Notes under the pieces: model-generated
Seen by the model: only the letters and a program-made list of their open reading frames with translations
The model's database searches: none
Told to the model about the DNA's origin: nothing
Shown here: positions 6,530 through 14,153 of the stretch, piece by piece
Position numbering within the stretch: position 1 is the stretch's first letter
Layout: each line of letters begins with the position of its first letter
DNA from: an uncultured Holdemanella sp.
GTDB taxonomy: Bacteria; Bacillota_I; Bacilli_A; Erysipelotrichales; Erysipelotrichaceae
Direction: 5' to 3'
Assembly: GCF_934754935.1 (NCBI RefSeq)
Contig: NZ_CAKVJB010000041.1
Location: 1 to 19,307 of the forward strand
Length of the DNA: 19,307 nt
Made by a program: the position numbers and the translations under genes

Positions 6530-8499
6530 ATATAGTCAAGAAATATAGAAGTCGTAATAAGAAAAGCTATGTTTTATTATTGAGTATTTTATTTTTATGC
6601 ACATTTCTTTTAACTTCTCTTTTTGTAGTAAAAGACTCTTATGATCAATATCGAATCAATGCAGCCAAAAGTTTTTATGGGGATTATGATGTGAAATATA
6701 CAACGTTTGCGTATACACAAAATAAAGAATATACAGATACATACTTAGATAGTTTGAGTTATGAAACGCCTTTGCCCTATATGTATAAAGGAACTTTTGA
6801 TTCTTTGGTTTCAACTACAAATTTTAGTGTGTATCCAATACGTTTGATAGAAGGAAAGTATCCTAAATCCAATGAGGTGTTGATCCATAAAAAGTATCAG
6901 AATAAATATAAGGTGGGGGACACAATAAAGCTATATGCTGATCAAGATTCTAAAGAATATAAGATTAGTGGTGTCTATGAAAATCTAAACAATCAGCTGA
7001 TCAATTATAGTTTTTATACAAGTACGCATTCAAAAAAGGATGCAATGTATGTTTATGCGAATTTAAAAGATAAATCGGCAATCGCAACACTACCCGTACA
7101 GGATTATGAATTGAATTCGGATATGGTGGTTGCCAAATATCATTTGAATGTAGAATATGAAAACATTTTTAAATCTCTGATTCTGTTTATGAGTGTATGT
7201 TGTTTCTTATTTGTGTATAGCGTTCTATCTGTACACCTAAAGAAAAAGAAGGTTTATTATGATCAACTCTTTATATTGGGGATGAATAAAAAGAACATTC
7301 GTTTGTCTATGATTAAGGAATATACCTTGCTCTTTGTAGGAATTGAGTGTATGGGAATCGGATTTACATTTGTATTGTGGGGCTTGTTTTTAAAATGGAT
7401 TCAAATGAATCTTCCATTTAGTTTAAATCTATCAAGATACCATCTATGCATATTATTGTTGATTTTATTTGTACAATACGTATCTGCATTTGGATTGAGT
7501 TTAGTAAGACATAAATATTATTGCTTTAGAAAATTGCATATTTCCAATTTATCCATTGTTGAAACAATGAGAAATGGAAATGGTTTATTTATTGCGTTTG
7601 TTGTTGCGATGAGTTCCATGTTTATGTGTGTATCCATGCAGTCATTAACATCTTGGATTCAAACAAATAAACAAGAAGTGCAGTATGAACATGATGTGAG
7701 TGCTACATTTAATATATTTGATCATACATTGATTCCTGAATTTATTGAGGAATCAAAAGAAATTCTTAAGTCGTATGAGCATGAATTTAATTATAACATT
7801 CAATGTGATGCGAATATAAATAATGAACAAATAGAAACCAAGATTACAAATGAATATAATGATTTTGTCTTAAGTAATTCATATGAAGATAATGTAAGAT
7901 TGCAATTGTATAAACAAGGTGGAGAATTGATTGATGTACTCGATATATCGGTAGAAGAACATATACATAGTGGGGATAATAAAGTTTTGTATATTCCTGA
8001 ATCAAAAGTAATGGAATGGTTAAATGCATATCCAGATACATTTATTACGGGGGATTTGTGGGTAAATACCAAACAATCGGCATTACTAAAAAAGAAGCTT
8101 GATCATATTCAATTGTCTAGAAGAGATGATTTCTATGTGTTGGATAATAAAACGGACACAAAGAATCTTGTTGAAACGATGAATATGTGTCAAAAAATCG
8201 TACAGTTCTATCAATTTATATTGATGATCACTTCTATTGTGATCGTATATATGCAGTTGTATCAACATTTCTACGCGCACAAAAATGAGTATGATCTGTT
8301 GCATACTATTGGCATGTCTTATAAAAAAATTCGTAGGATGTATATAGTAAAACTATTGACTTTCATAACAATACTGGATGTGATTGTATTGTTGATTACT
8401 CGAACAATTCAAATGGAAGTGTCAGGTTTATATTTAATGGGAAGTCTAATACTTTGTATTTTATTTACCAAATTGATTTTCTATCGTATATACAAATAG
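6526..8499 (+). CDS. FtsX/MacB-type ABC transporter permease
   Basis: A 657-residue membrane protein with about eight predicted transmembrane segments (near 14-34, 215-236, 264-290, 306-326, 354-373, 559-579, 609-626, 634-653). The first and fifth segments are each followed by a large extracytoplasmic domain (about 36-212 and 375-557). This is a duplicated MacB_PCD-FtsX layout. The cytoplasmic coupling segments YDQLFILGMNKKNIRL and YDLLHTIGMSYKKIRR are equivalent in the two halves and are hallmarks of FtsX-family permeases. The gene overlaps the ATPase gene by four bases and ends the operon at strong terminators. The second large outer domain may bind the peptide substrate; the substrate itself is unknown. 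Confidence 0.88.
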   Translation: MNIVKKYRSRNKKSYVLLLSILFLCTFLLTSLFVVKDSYDQYRINAAKSFYGDYDVKYTTFAYTQNKEYTDTYLDSLSYETPLPYMYKGTFDSLVSTTNFSVYPIRLIEGKYPKSNEVLIHKKYQNKYKVGDTIKLYADQDSKEYKISGVYENLNNQLINYSFYTSTHSKKDAMYVYANLKDKSAIATLPVQDYELNSDMVVAKYHLNVEYENIFKSLILFMSVCCFLFVYSVLSVHLKKKKVYYDQLFILGMNKKNIRLSMIKEYTLLFVGIECMGIGFTFVLWGLFLKWIQMNLPFSLNLSRYHLCILLLILFVQYVSAFGLSLVRHKYYCFRKLHISNLSIVETMRNGNGLFIAFVVAMSSMFMCVSMQSLTSWIQTNKQEVQYEHDVSATFNIFDHTLIPEFIEESKEILKSYEHEFNYNIQCDANINNEQIETKITNEYNDFVLSNSYEDNVRLQLYKQGGELIDVLDISVEEHIHSGDNKVLYIPESKVMEWLNAYPDTFITGDLWVNTKQSALLKKKLDHIQLSRRDDFYVLDNKTDTKNLVETMNMCQKIVQFYQFILMITSIVIVYMQLYQHFYAHKNEYDLLHTIGMSYKKIRRMYIVKLLTFITILDVIVLLITRTIQMEVSGLYLMGSLILCILFTKLIFYRIYK

Positions 8500-8527
8500 T
8501 ATATTTAAAAAAATTCAGTAAATGTCA

Positions 8528-8556
8528 AAAAGCCCTTGTTTAAGGGCTTTTCTGAT
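8528..8556. terminator. Strong bidirectional terminator
   Basis: AAAAGCCCTT (8528-8537), loop GTTT, AAGGGCTTTT (8542-8551). It has U-rich tails in both directions, so it can end the permease operon on the plus strand and the toxin-antitoxin transcript on the minus strand. Confidence 0.85.
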
Positions 8557-8574
8557 CATATGTCCAATTCAATG

Positions 8575-8598
8575 TGCTACACAGTGTGTAGCATTTTT
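8575..8598 (+). terminator. Second terminator hairpin
   Basis: TGCTACA (8575-8581) pairs with TGTAGCA (8587-8593) around loop CAGTG, followed by TTTTT. This is a backup stop for plus-strand transcription before the convergent toxin gene. Confidence 0.65.
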
Positions 8599-8604
8599 AA
8601 ACAA

Positions 8605-8907
8605 TTAAAATAGTAACGATAAGTAATCTTGCCTTGAATCAAGTATTCTGATAATTTCGATATTATCATTTTTGATATTATAGAATACAAGTTGTTTAGA
8701 TACGACTAGATAACGTAATGAAGTATCCATATTAAATCGATCTGACAATTTTGGGCCTAAATAAGGATTATCCTTTAATAAGGCAATCGCATTTACAATG
8801 GTGCTTTTTAATTTTTGTGCAGCTTGTTTATTGTTAAATTGACTAATAATATAGCTTTCGATATTTAAAAGATCATCAATAGCTGTCCTTTTGTAAATAA
8901 TCTGCAT
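8605..8907 (-). CDS. RelE/ParE-superfamily toxin
   Basis: A 100-residue protein, the usual toxin size. It begins MQIIYKRTAIDDLLNIESYI, matching the N-terminal strand and helical hairpin of the RelE/ParE fold. It then has the NPYLGPKLSDRF segment and LRYLVVSKQLVFYNI, and ends in IEIIRILDSRQDYLSLLF, a close match to the conserved terminus of ParE-like toxins. It starts one base after the antitoxin stop, so the two are translationally coupled. Whether it cleaves mRNA (RelE) or poisons gyrase (ParE) cannot be told from sequence alone. Confidence 0.85.
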   Translation of the reverse strand: MQIIYKRTAIDDLLNIESYIISQFNNKQAAQKLKSTIVNAIALLKDNPYLGPKLSDRFNMDTSLRYLVVSKQLVFYNIKNDNIEIIRILDSRQDYLSLLF

Positions 8908-8908
8908 G

Positions 8909-9205
8909 TTATAAACCTAATATTTTCTTAGCTTCTTCTTCAGAATAAGATTCAGTACAATTCATACCAATTTCTAATTCTTTTATGAGTTTAGTTAAAG
9001 CTTTGGCTTTCATGTTTTCAGCATTATCTTCAGTTACAGAAAATGGAAAGCCTCCAGTATTTAATGCTTGTTGAAAAAATACGTTAACGGCATCTGTTAA
9101 AGTTAAGCCATTTTTCGCAAAAACTTCTTCCAATTCATTTTTAATTTCTGAATTCATACGAATTCTAAATACATCATCTTTTTGAGCATTGATTACGTTA
9201 CGCAT
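8909..9205 (-). CDS. RelB/DinJ-family antitoxin
   Basis: A 98-residue protein with a ribbon-helix-helix N-terminus (VFRIRMNSEIKNELEEVFAKNGLTLTDAVNVFFQQAL, about residues 12-46), the standard RelB/DinJ DNA-binding dimer motif. The PFSVTEDN turn and a charged C-terminal helix would wrap the toxin. It is first in the operon, as in most type II modules, and has a well-placed AAGGA before the ATG at 9205. It should repress its own promoter at 9229-9257, alone or with the toxin. Confidence 0.88.
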   Translation of the reverse strand: MRNVINAQKDDVFRIRMNSEIKNELEEVFAKNGLTLTDAVNVFFQQALNTGGFPFSVTEDNAENMKAKALTKLIKELEIGMNCTESYSEEEAKKILGL

Positions 9206-9228
9206 AATTAACCATTCCTTTCACTTAT

Positions 9229-9257
9229 AGTATATTTGTCTTTTAATAAAATATCAA
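9229..9257 (-). promoter_or_regulatory. Promoter of the toxin-antitoxin operon
   Basis: On the minus strand: TTGATA (9257-9252), 17-bp spacer, TATACT (9234-9229). This is a near-consensus sigma-A promoter about 25 bases upstream of the antitoxin start codon. Confidence 0.75.
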
Positions 9258-9298
9258 TAAATGTAGTAACGGTGTGTCCACATCCAATCCCTAAATAT

Positions 9299-9324
9299 AA
9301 AAAGAGCCAGAAACTAGCTCTTTT
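9299..9324 (-). terminator. Terminator of the DUF2975/XRE operon
   Basis: On the minus strand AAAAGAGC (9324-9317) pairs with GCTCTTTT (9307-9300), and the stop codon of the XRE gene lies in the loop. The U-rich tail ends this transcript before the antitoxin promoter. Confidence 0.8.
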
Positions 9325-9535
9325 CATCGTCTTTTACATACTCCAATATATCACCAGGTTGACAATCTAATACTTCGCAAATAGCTTCTAAAGTAGAGAA
9401 GCGAATCGCAGAAATCTTGCCTGTTTTCATCTTTGATAAGTTGACATTGCTGACACCAACTTTCTCAGACAACTCTTTTAAACTCATTTTTCGATCGGCC
9501 ATGACACGATCTAATCGCAATATGATCTTACCCAT
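9314..9535 (-). CDS. Small XRE-family (YozG-like) repressor
   Basis: A 73-residue protein that is essentially one Cro/C1 helix-turn-helix domain: LDRVMADRKMSLKELSEKVG, then VSNVNLSKMKTG as the recognition helix region, then FSTLEAICEVLDCQPGDILEY. This is the YozG-like group, which is regularly found just downstream of a DUF2975 membrane protein, as here. It lies two bases after the DUF2975 stop and so is coupled to it. It probably represses the operon through the inverted repeat at 10156-10180. Confidence 0.88.
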   Translation of the reverse strand: MGKIILRLDRVMADRKMSLKELSEKVGVSNVNLSKMKTGKISAIRFSTLEAICEVLDCQPGDILEYVKDDEKS

Positions 9536-9537
9536 AA

Positions 9538-10134
9538 TTACAACGTCTCATCACTCAATTGTTGTAATTCTTGTCCATATCTAAATATATAAGATAATAA
9601 ATAGATAAGTGCGGCAAAAATTAAGAAGCTTAATTCAAAACGAATATCGAACTTGATTTGTGTGACATATTTTGAATTGAAGAGTAGATCAAAGTTGATT
9701 ATCTGCTTAAAATACATAACACGACATACTTCAAGAATATTAAAGACAATACCACTGACAAGAATATACTTGGCAAGGTTTTTAATATGATCAGCAACAC
9801 GAACATCAAATGGAGTATGATCCATCGTAATCGTACAAATAGATTCAATTGTTTGTACAGATTTATAAATGATGAATATAAGAATTGCAATCAACAAGAA
9901 AAGAATTGGCAACCACATGGACATGGTATCTTTTTGTAAAGCAGTATCATCTTTAAACATCAATTGAAGAAAGTCAATTCTTATACTTCCAAATAAAGTA
10001 TTATATACATCTTTGTTGAAGGCATAGAATAGACTAAGTCCAATCGATAACACAACAGAAATTAAACAAACCCCTCGAACAATTTCTAAAACAAAGCACA
10101 TTTTCTTCAATAAACCTTTAGACTTATCACTCAT
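9538..10134 (-). CDS. DUF2975-family membrane protein
   Basis: A 198-residue protein with four predicted membrane segments (about 20-40, 73-93, 122-143, 168-188). It carries family hallmarks: the TPFDVRVADHIKNLAKY segment after the second membrane helix and the C-terminal YLLSYIFRYGQELQQLSDETL, which resembles the usual 'IFRYGxELQxExDxTL'. ATG 10134 is preferred over the in-frame ATG at 10152, because TTAGGAGGT lies between them at the right distance and the upstream codons are the ribosome site itself. The function is unknown. Pairing with a YozG-like repressor is conserved and suggests a small self-regulated membrane/transcription unit. Confidence 0.85.
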   Translation of the reverse strand: MSDKSKGLLKKMCFVLEIVRGVCLISVVLSIGLSLFYAFNKDVYNTLFGSIRIDFLQLMFKDDTALQKDTMSMWLPILFLLIAILIFIIYKSVQTIESICTITMDHTPFDVRVADHIKNLAKYILVSGIVFNILEVCRVMYFKQIINFDLLFNSKYVTQIKFDIRFELSFLIFAALIYLLSYIFRYGQELQQLSDETL

Positions 10135-10155
10135 GATATTACCTCCTAACATTAA

Positions 10156-10180
10156 TAAATTAATGCTTATCGTTAATTTA
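10156..10180. promoter_or_regulatory. Candidate operator of the DUF2975/XRE operon
   Basis: TAAATTAA (10156-10163) and TTAATTTA (10173-10180) form a perfect 8-bp inverted repeat with a 9-base centre. It lies between the -10 box and the ribosome site, a position suited to autorepression by the XRE protein. Confidence 0.4.
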
Positions 10181-10208
10181 ATTATATATTACATAAATAA
10201 TAAGTCAA
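10181..10208 (-). promoter_or_regulatory. Promoter of the DUF2975/XRE operon
   Basis: Minus strand TTGACT (10208-10203), 16-bp spacer, TATAAT (10186-10181). Near consensus. Confidence 0.75.
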
Positions 10209-10228
10209 TATATGTTTCACATTAATTA

Positions 10229-10707
10229 GAAACTTTAGCTCAAAATGCGGGAGCTGAGGTTGTAAAAAAAGCAGCACTACTAGCTGAGGGTAATGATGGA
10301 ATGATTAGCTTTTCTTATGAGGAAAAAGAAGAGTTTGATGTGGTATTAAAGAAGTATGGTTTAGATTTAATCAGTATGATTGCTCCAACCAGTCATCAAC
10401 GTATTCAAATAATCGCCAAAGATGCAGGTGGCTTTATTTATTGCGTATCTTCATTAGGCGTAACGGGTGTTCGTTCTACGATCACAACGGATATTTCGGC
10501 TATGGTAAATCTTGTGCGAGAAGTCACAGACGTTCCTGTTGCGGTAGGTTTTGGAATCTCAACACCAGAACAAGCAAAAAAATGGCAACTCAATCTGATG
10601 GAGCAATCGTGGGTAGTGCCATTGTGAAGATTGTTGAGAAGTATGGAAAAGATGCACCTAAGTATGTTGAGGAATATGTCAAAGAAATGGTGCAAGCGAT
10701 AAAATAA
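10229..10707 (+). pseudogene. trpA: Truncated, frameshifted tryptophan synthase alpha chain
   Basis: The protein trace covers the C-terminal half of TrpA: SYEEKEEFDVVLKKYGLDLI, then MIAPTSHQRIQIIAKDAGGF, then IYCVSSLGVTGVR, then VPVAVGFGISTPEQAKK, all strongly TrpA-like. At a run of seven A (10576-10582) the frame breaks. One more A would join it to MATQSDGAIVGSAIVKIVEK and the normal C-terminus ending at 10707. The N-terminal half is missing: the frame is open back to 10226, after a TAA at 10223-10225, and the codons before about 10290 are only loosely TrpA-like. No other trp gene is in the window. It is a decayed remnant unless the single-base loss is a sequencing error, which would still leave it truncated. 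Confidence 0.85.
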
Positions 10708-10712
10708 AAGAG

Positions 10713-10740
10713 GTCTCAGTCAATTATGGTTGAGACTTTT
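10713..10740 (+). terminator. Terminator of the old trp transcript
   Basis: GTCTCA (10713-10718) pairs with TGAGAC (10731-10736), followed by TTTT. It sits right after the trpA stop, as expected for the end of a trp operon. Confidence 0.65.
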
Positions 10741-10832
10741 AAAATGTTTAGTTCCATTCCTTTTCTAGAAGAAAATCACGAATGTTTCAATGCTTGATTA
10801 TAAATCTTAGCCTCCTTATGTAGTAAATAATA

Positions 10833-10891
10833 CAGTTGTAACTGATAATTAGTGTTCAAAATACGATTTTATCAGTTATAACTGATAAAAT
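10833..10891. promoter_or_regulatory. Orphan tandem palindromes (26-bp perfect plus 12-bp near-perfect)
   Basis: Positions 10866-10891 are a perfect 26-bp palindrome with core CAGTTATAACTG. Positions 10833-10848, CAGTTGTAACTGATAA, repeat the core and right flank with one change. The two dyad centres are exactly 40 bp apart, about four DNA turns, as expected for cooperative binding by a dimeric repressor. Both nearby genes point toward this region, so no gene here obviously uses it. It may be an operator left behind by a deletion, a protein-binding landmark, or part of an unannotated small RNA. Confidence 0.55.
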
Positions 10892-10958
10892 ATAAAATTA
10901 AAGAAAAATATAAAGATAAACCTTTTGAAATTTGAATCCGTATTTGATTCATAATAAT

Positions 10959-11007
10959 AAAAAGGCTGTGGACTAAGCGATATTGAAGTCGCTTTCTGTC
11001 TCACAGC
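10959..11007 (-). terminator. Terminator of the YwaF-family gene
   Basis: On the minus strand GCTGTG (11007-11002) pairs with CACAGCC (10970-10964), with an inner AGCGA/TCGCT stem (10993-10989/10980-10976), then a U-run. The hairpin contains the last codons of the gene. Confidence 0.7.
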
Positions 11008-11704
11008 TTTTTCTTTCTTTTACTATGAATGGTAAATGGAATAGACTAAGTCCAATCACTCCAAGCATGATGACTCTAAATAAATAGATATAGTATCCAT
11101 GATTTAGGTTAAGAAATGGAAGTCCTTCTAATGGTGGTCTTACAATAAACATAAAGTTTGTATCATAAACTGACAAAATAGAATTCATATATAGGTTAAA
11201 AATTAATAACGCAAATAATACAACTAGATTGTCTTTAAATGCCTGCATACCTAGGTTTGCGTGTTTGAAACGAATCAAATATAAAGAAAACCATGTTAAT
11301 GTTGCATGATACATGAAACATTGATATACATTGGCTACATTAAATTCAACGCCATACGTTGGAATCAAGATAGCGGCGATTCCTCCACAAGTACCGACAA
11401 CCGCAAAGAAGTTGATCATTTTTTGTTTTAGTGGACCATCCTTTCCAAAAGTGATGTAGGCCGCAATAAACAATAAGATACTGCAGATATGGAATGGAAG
11501 GGATTGCGGATTTAAGTGCATTCCTCCATGTGTACTTGGAATCATATCTGACATCATTTTTGTGGTTTCGCTCAATAAACATATAAACATAAAGAAGTAA
11601 CAAGCATTTTGTAGCGTGAAATCTTCTTTTTTCGCATAGTGATTCATAATTAGGATAAATAGAATACAAATTCCTATCCATATAAAGTGTTTTGTAGTAA
11701 ACAT
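10973..11704 (-). CDS. YwaF-family integral membrane protein
   Basis: A 243-residue protein with about seven hydrophobic segments. It contains LPFHICSILLF (about residues 70-80) and MYHATLTWFSLYL (about 131-143), the conserved His-containing stretches of the YwaF/TIGR02206 (TMEM164-like) membrane family. ATG 11704 is chosen because AAGGAGAGGG lies just upstream. The alternative TTG at 11725 would put the ribosome site inside the coding region. It is monocistronic with its own promoter and terminator. The biochemical role of the family in bacteria is not established. Confidence 0.82.
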   Translation of the reverse strand: MFTTKHFIWIGICILFILIMNHYAKKEDFTLQNACYFFMFICLLSETTKMMSDMIPSTHGGMHLNPQSLPFHICSILLFIAAYITFGKDGPLKQKMINFFAVVGTCGGIAAILIPTYGVEFNVANVYQCFMYHATLTWFSLYLIRFKHANLGMQAFKDNLVVLFALLIFNLYMNSILSVYDTNFMFIVRPPLEGLPFLNLNHGYYIYLFRVIMLGVIGLSLFHLPFIVKERKSCETESDFNIA

Positions 11705-11728
11705 ATGCCCTCTCCTTATAGTCAACAG

Positions 11729-11757
11729 ATTATACCATTCAAAACATAAGTAAACAA
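11729..11757 (-). promoter_or_regulatory. Promoter of the YwaF-family gene
   Basis: Minus strand TTGTTT (11757-11752), 17-bp spacer, TATAAT (11734-11729). About 25 bases separate the -10 from the start codon. Confidence 0.65.
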
Positions 11758-11818
11758 TGATAAAATTCTTAAACTTATCTTAAATTAAGTGATATACTTA
11801 GTCGTTAGTGAGGTTTTT

Positions 11819-13195
11819 ATGAAACGGATTGATTTTGAAAATGATACAGTGACAAGAAATATTATAAGTGCTGCTTTCCCTTTATTGGTAGCACAAATTA
11901 TGAGTCTTCTTTACAATGTTGTGGACCGTATCTATATTGCTCGAATTCCTAGTATTGGGACATATGCATTAGGCGCTATTGGTCTATGTTTTCCCTTGAT
12001 TGTGATTATCAATGCATTCGCAAATCTGTTCGGCAGTGGTGGGGCACCATTGTTTTCAATCGGTCGAGGAGAAAAGAATAGTACAAAGGCAAACTTAGTC
12101 ATGAATACTTCATTTACGATGCTAGTATTGTGTTCGATTGTTTTAATGATTGTTCTTTATCCTTTCTTAAAGCATATATTAACCTTATTTGGAACATCCA
12201 CATCGGCCATGAAATATGCCTATCCATATATGATGATATATCTAATAGGAACATTACCTTCTATGCTTACTTTGGGGATGAATCCATTTATCAATGCGCA
12301 AGGCTATTCAACGGCAGGTATGTGTTCAGTATTGATTGGGGCTATTATGAATTTAGTGTTAGATCCCATATTTATTTTCCTGTTTGGACTTGGTATTCAA
12401 GGGGCTGCCATCGCAACTATCATTTCTCAATGTGTTTCAGCTATCTTTGTGTATTGGTTTTTAAAGAATCGTTCGGAATTAAAAGTAAGATTATTGAACA
12501 AAAATGAATTCATCGATTGTAAAAGTTATGCACAAAATATTATTAGTTTAGGAAGCAGTAGTTTTATCATGCAGCTCACAAACAGTTTGGTTTCGATTTG
12601 TTGCAACAACGTGCTATCCATAACAGGTGGAGATATTTATATTTCGGTGATGACCATCATTTCGAGTGTAAGGCAATTAGTAGAAACACCGATTCATGCG
12701 ATCAATGATGGTTCTAGCCCAGTTTTAAGCTATAACTATGGAGCTAGAAGAGCAAGTCGTATTCGAAAGGCAATTAAAGTGATATCTATTCTTGTCTTTG
12801 GTTATACCGCTATAGTTTGGAGCTTGATTATTCTAATTCCACATGCATTGATCCAAATCTTTAGTTCAGATCCTGTTCTTGTCAATAATACAGTGCCAGC
12901 TTTGAAACAATATTTTGCGGCCTTCATATTCATGGATTTGCAGTATATTGGACAGAATGTATTTAAGTCATTAAATAAAAGAAAACAAGCCATCTTCTTT
13001 TCTATTTTAAGAAAAGTCATTATTGTCGTGCCACTTACATACATCATGCCACTTTATCTTCATATGGGTACAGATGGTGTTTTCTTGGCAGAACCTGTAT
13101 CGAATGTGATTGGTGGAACTCTTTGTTTCGTAACAATGTTAATGACAATCATGCCGGAATTAAAGAGAATGGAAAATAAAAATGTGATAAAATGA
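11819..13195 (+). CDS. MATE-family multidrug/metabolite efflux transporter
   Basis: A 458-residue protein with about twelve membrane segments. The N-terminus has the MATE pattern: NIISAAFPLLVAQIMSLLYN followed by VVDRIYIARI and ALGAIGLCFPL, then LFGSGGAPLFSIGRGE. The second half repeats the fold, with IISLGSSSFIMQL and PVLSYNYGA as family-typical elements (compare 'P.l.yN.GA'). ATG 11819 is chosen over the in-frame GTG 11789 because the family N-terminus begins there and GTGAGG lies just upstream. These proteins expel cationic compounds using Na+ or H+ gradients; the substrate is unknown. NudC follows after 19 bases, so the two are probably co-transcribed. Confidence 0.92.
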   Translation: MKRIDFENDTVTRNIISAAFPLLVAQIMSLLYNVVDRIYIARIPSIGTYALGAIGLCFPLIVIINAFANLFGSGGAPLFSIGRGEKNSTKANLVMNTSFTMLVLCSIVLMIVLYPFLKHILTLFGTSTSAMKYAYPYMMIYLIGTLPSMLTLGMNPFINAQGYSTAGMCSVLIGAIMNLVLDPIFIFLFGLGIQGAAIATIISQCVSAIFVYWFLKNRSELKVRLLNKNEFIDCKSYAQNIISLGSSSFIMQLTNSLVSICCNNVLSITGGDIYISVMTIISSVRQLVETPIHAINDGSSPVLSYNYGARRASRIRKAIKVISILVFGYTAIVWSLIILIPHALIQIFSSDPVLVNNTVPALKQYFAAFIFMDLQYIGQNVFKSLNKRKQAIFFSILRKVIIVVPLTYIMPLYLHMGTDGVFLAEPVSNVIGGTLCFVTMLMTIMPELKRMENKNVIK

Positions 13196-13214
13196 TATCC
13201 GCGAGGTAGAAAAA

Positions 13215-14063
13215 ATGGTACAAGATATTTATCCACATAAATTACATAATGAATTTGATCCGAATGTACAGGCAACACAAAAGGATGTATTGCTATGTAT
13301 TGTGAATGGAAGAATCATAATTCATTTAAATTGTTTTGAGAATAAGGAAGTTGTTTTTCCTAAAGTGAGTGATATACAAATAGAAAATGTAGAGTATCGC
13401 TATTTGTTTTCAATTGATAATACGAAATATTTCTTATGTGATATGCAATTAGAAGAGAACCAGATTCCATCAGGATATGGTTATGTTGAAGAGAGAAGTT
13501 TACGTATTGAAGGGATTGAGCCAAAAGACAATTTGTTTGCGGCCATTACTGGAAAGCATTTGGCAGATTGGTATCGAGATACTAAATTCTGTGGAAGATG
13601 CGGACATAAGATGGTGCATTCAACAACAGAAAGAGCGATGGTCTGTCCAGAGTGTCATAATACAGTCTATCCAAGAATTATGCCGGCTGTGATTGTGGGG
13701 GTAATCAATGGGAATAAGTTGTTGCTGACAAAATATCGTACGGGATTTAAATATAATGCGTTGATTGCTGGCTTTACTGAAATTGGTGAAACTGTAGAAG
13801 AAACGGTAAAACGTGAAGTTATGGAAGAGGCTGGAATCAAAGTCAACAATATTCGTTACTATAAATCGCAGCCTTGGGGAAGTGCCAATGATATTTTGTT
13901 GGGGTTCTTCTGTAATGTAAAAGGAAATGATGAAATATCTATGGATACCAATGAATTGAAGTATGCAGATTGGGTTCAAAGAGATGAAATTATTCTTCAG
14001 CCTGGTGAATTTAGTTTAACAAATGAAATGATGAAATTATTTAAAGAGAATAAAGTAGAGTGA
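13215..14063 (+). CDS. nudC: NADH pyrophosphatase / RNA-decapping NudC-type Nudix hydrolase
   Basis: A 282-residue enzyme that would cleave NAD(H) to NMN(H) and AMP, and may remove NAD caps from RNA. It has an N-terminal NudC-like domain, a zinc ribbon with C126-x2-C129 and C144-x2-C147, then a Nudix domain. The Nudix box GFTEIGETVEETVKREVMEEAGI (186-208) fits Gx5Ex7REUxEExGU fully. The downstream SQPW motif (218-221) is present, but the NudC consensus SQPWPFPxS continues here as SQPWGSAND, a variation in the NAD-recognition segment. The ATG has GAGG about ten bases upstream. It is the second gene after MATE. Confidence 0.9.
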   Translation: MVQDIYPHKLHNEFDPNVQATQKDVLLCIVNGRIIIHLNCFENKEVVFPKVSDIQIENVEYRYLFSIDNTKYFLCDMQLEENQIPSGYGYVEERSLRIEGIEPKDNLFAAITGKHLADWYRDTKFCGRCGHKMVHSTTERAMVCPECHNTVYPRIMPAVIVGVINGNKLLLTKYRTGFKYNALIAGFTEIGETVEETVKREVMEEAGIKVNNIRYYKSQPWGSANDILLGFFCNVKGNDEISMDTNELKYADWVQRDEIILQPGEFSLTNEMMKLFKENKVE

Positions 14064-14100
14064 AAGTATTACACTCATTCTTCTAAAAATGATGAGGATA

Positions 14101-14109
14101 TGGTACAAT
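14101..14109 (+). promoter_or_regulatory. Extended -10 promoter for efp
   Basis: TGGTACAAT fits the extended -10 pattern TGnTAnAAT. The -35 region is weak. It gives a leader of about 37 bases. Confidence 0.45.
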
Positions 14110-14153
14110 AAAGCGTGTAAAAAAATATTTATAGAAAATAGGAGTGAAAAATT

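Noticed and set aside
8605..9205. Toxin-antitoxin pair as a novel defence system
   Set aside because: Both proteins match ordinary RelB/DinJ and RelE/ParE families in size, order and spacing.
10438..10695. Minus-strand open frame over the trpA fragment
   Set aside because: The plus strand has unmistakable TrpA sequence; the reverse frame is a shadow.
14064..14097. GAGTG/CACTC hairpin after nudC as a terminator
   Set aside because: The 5-bp stem is short and the following stretch is not a clean T-run, so it was not listed.
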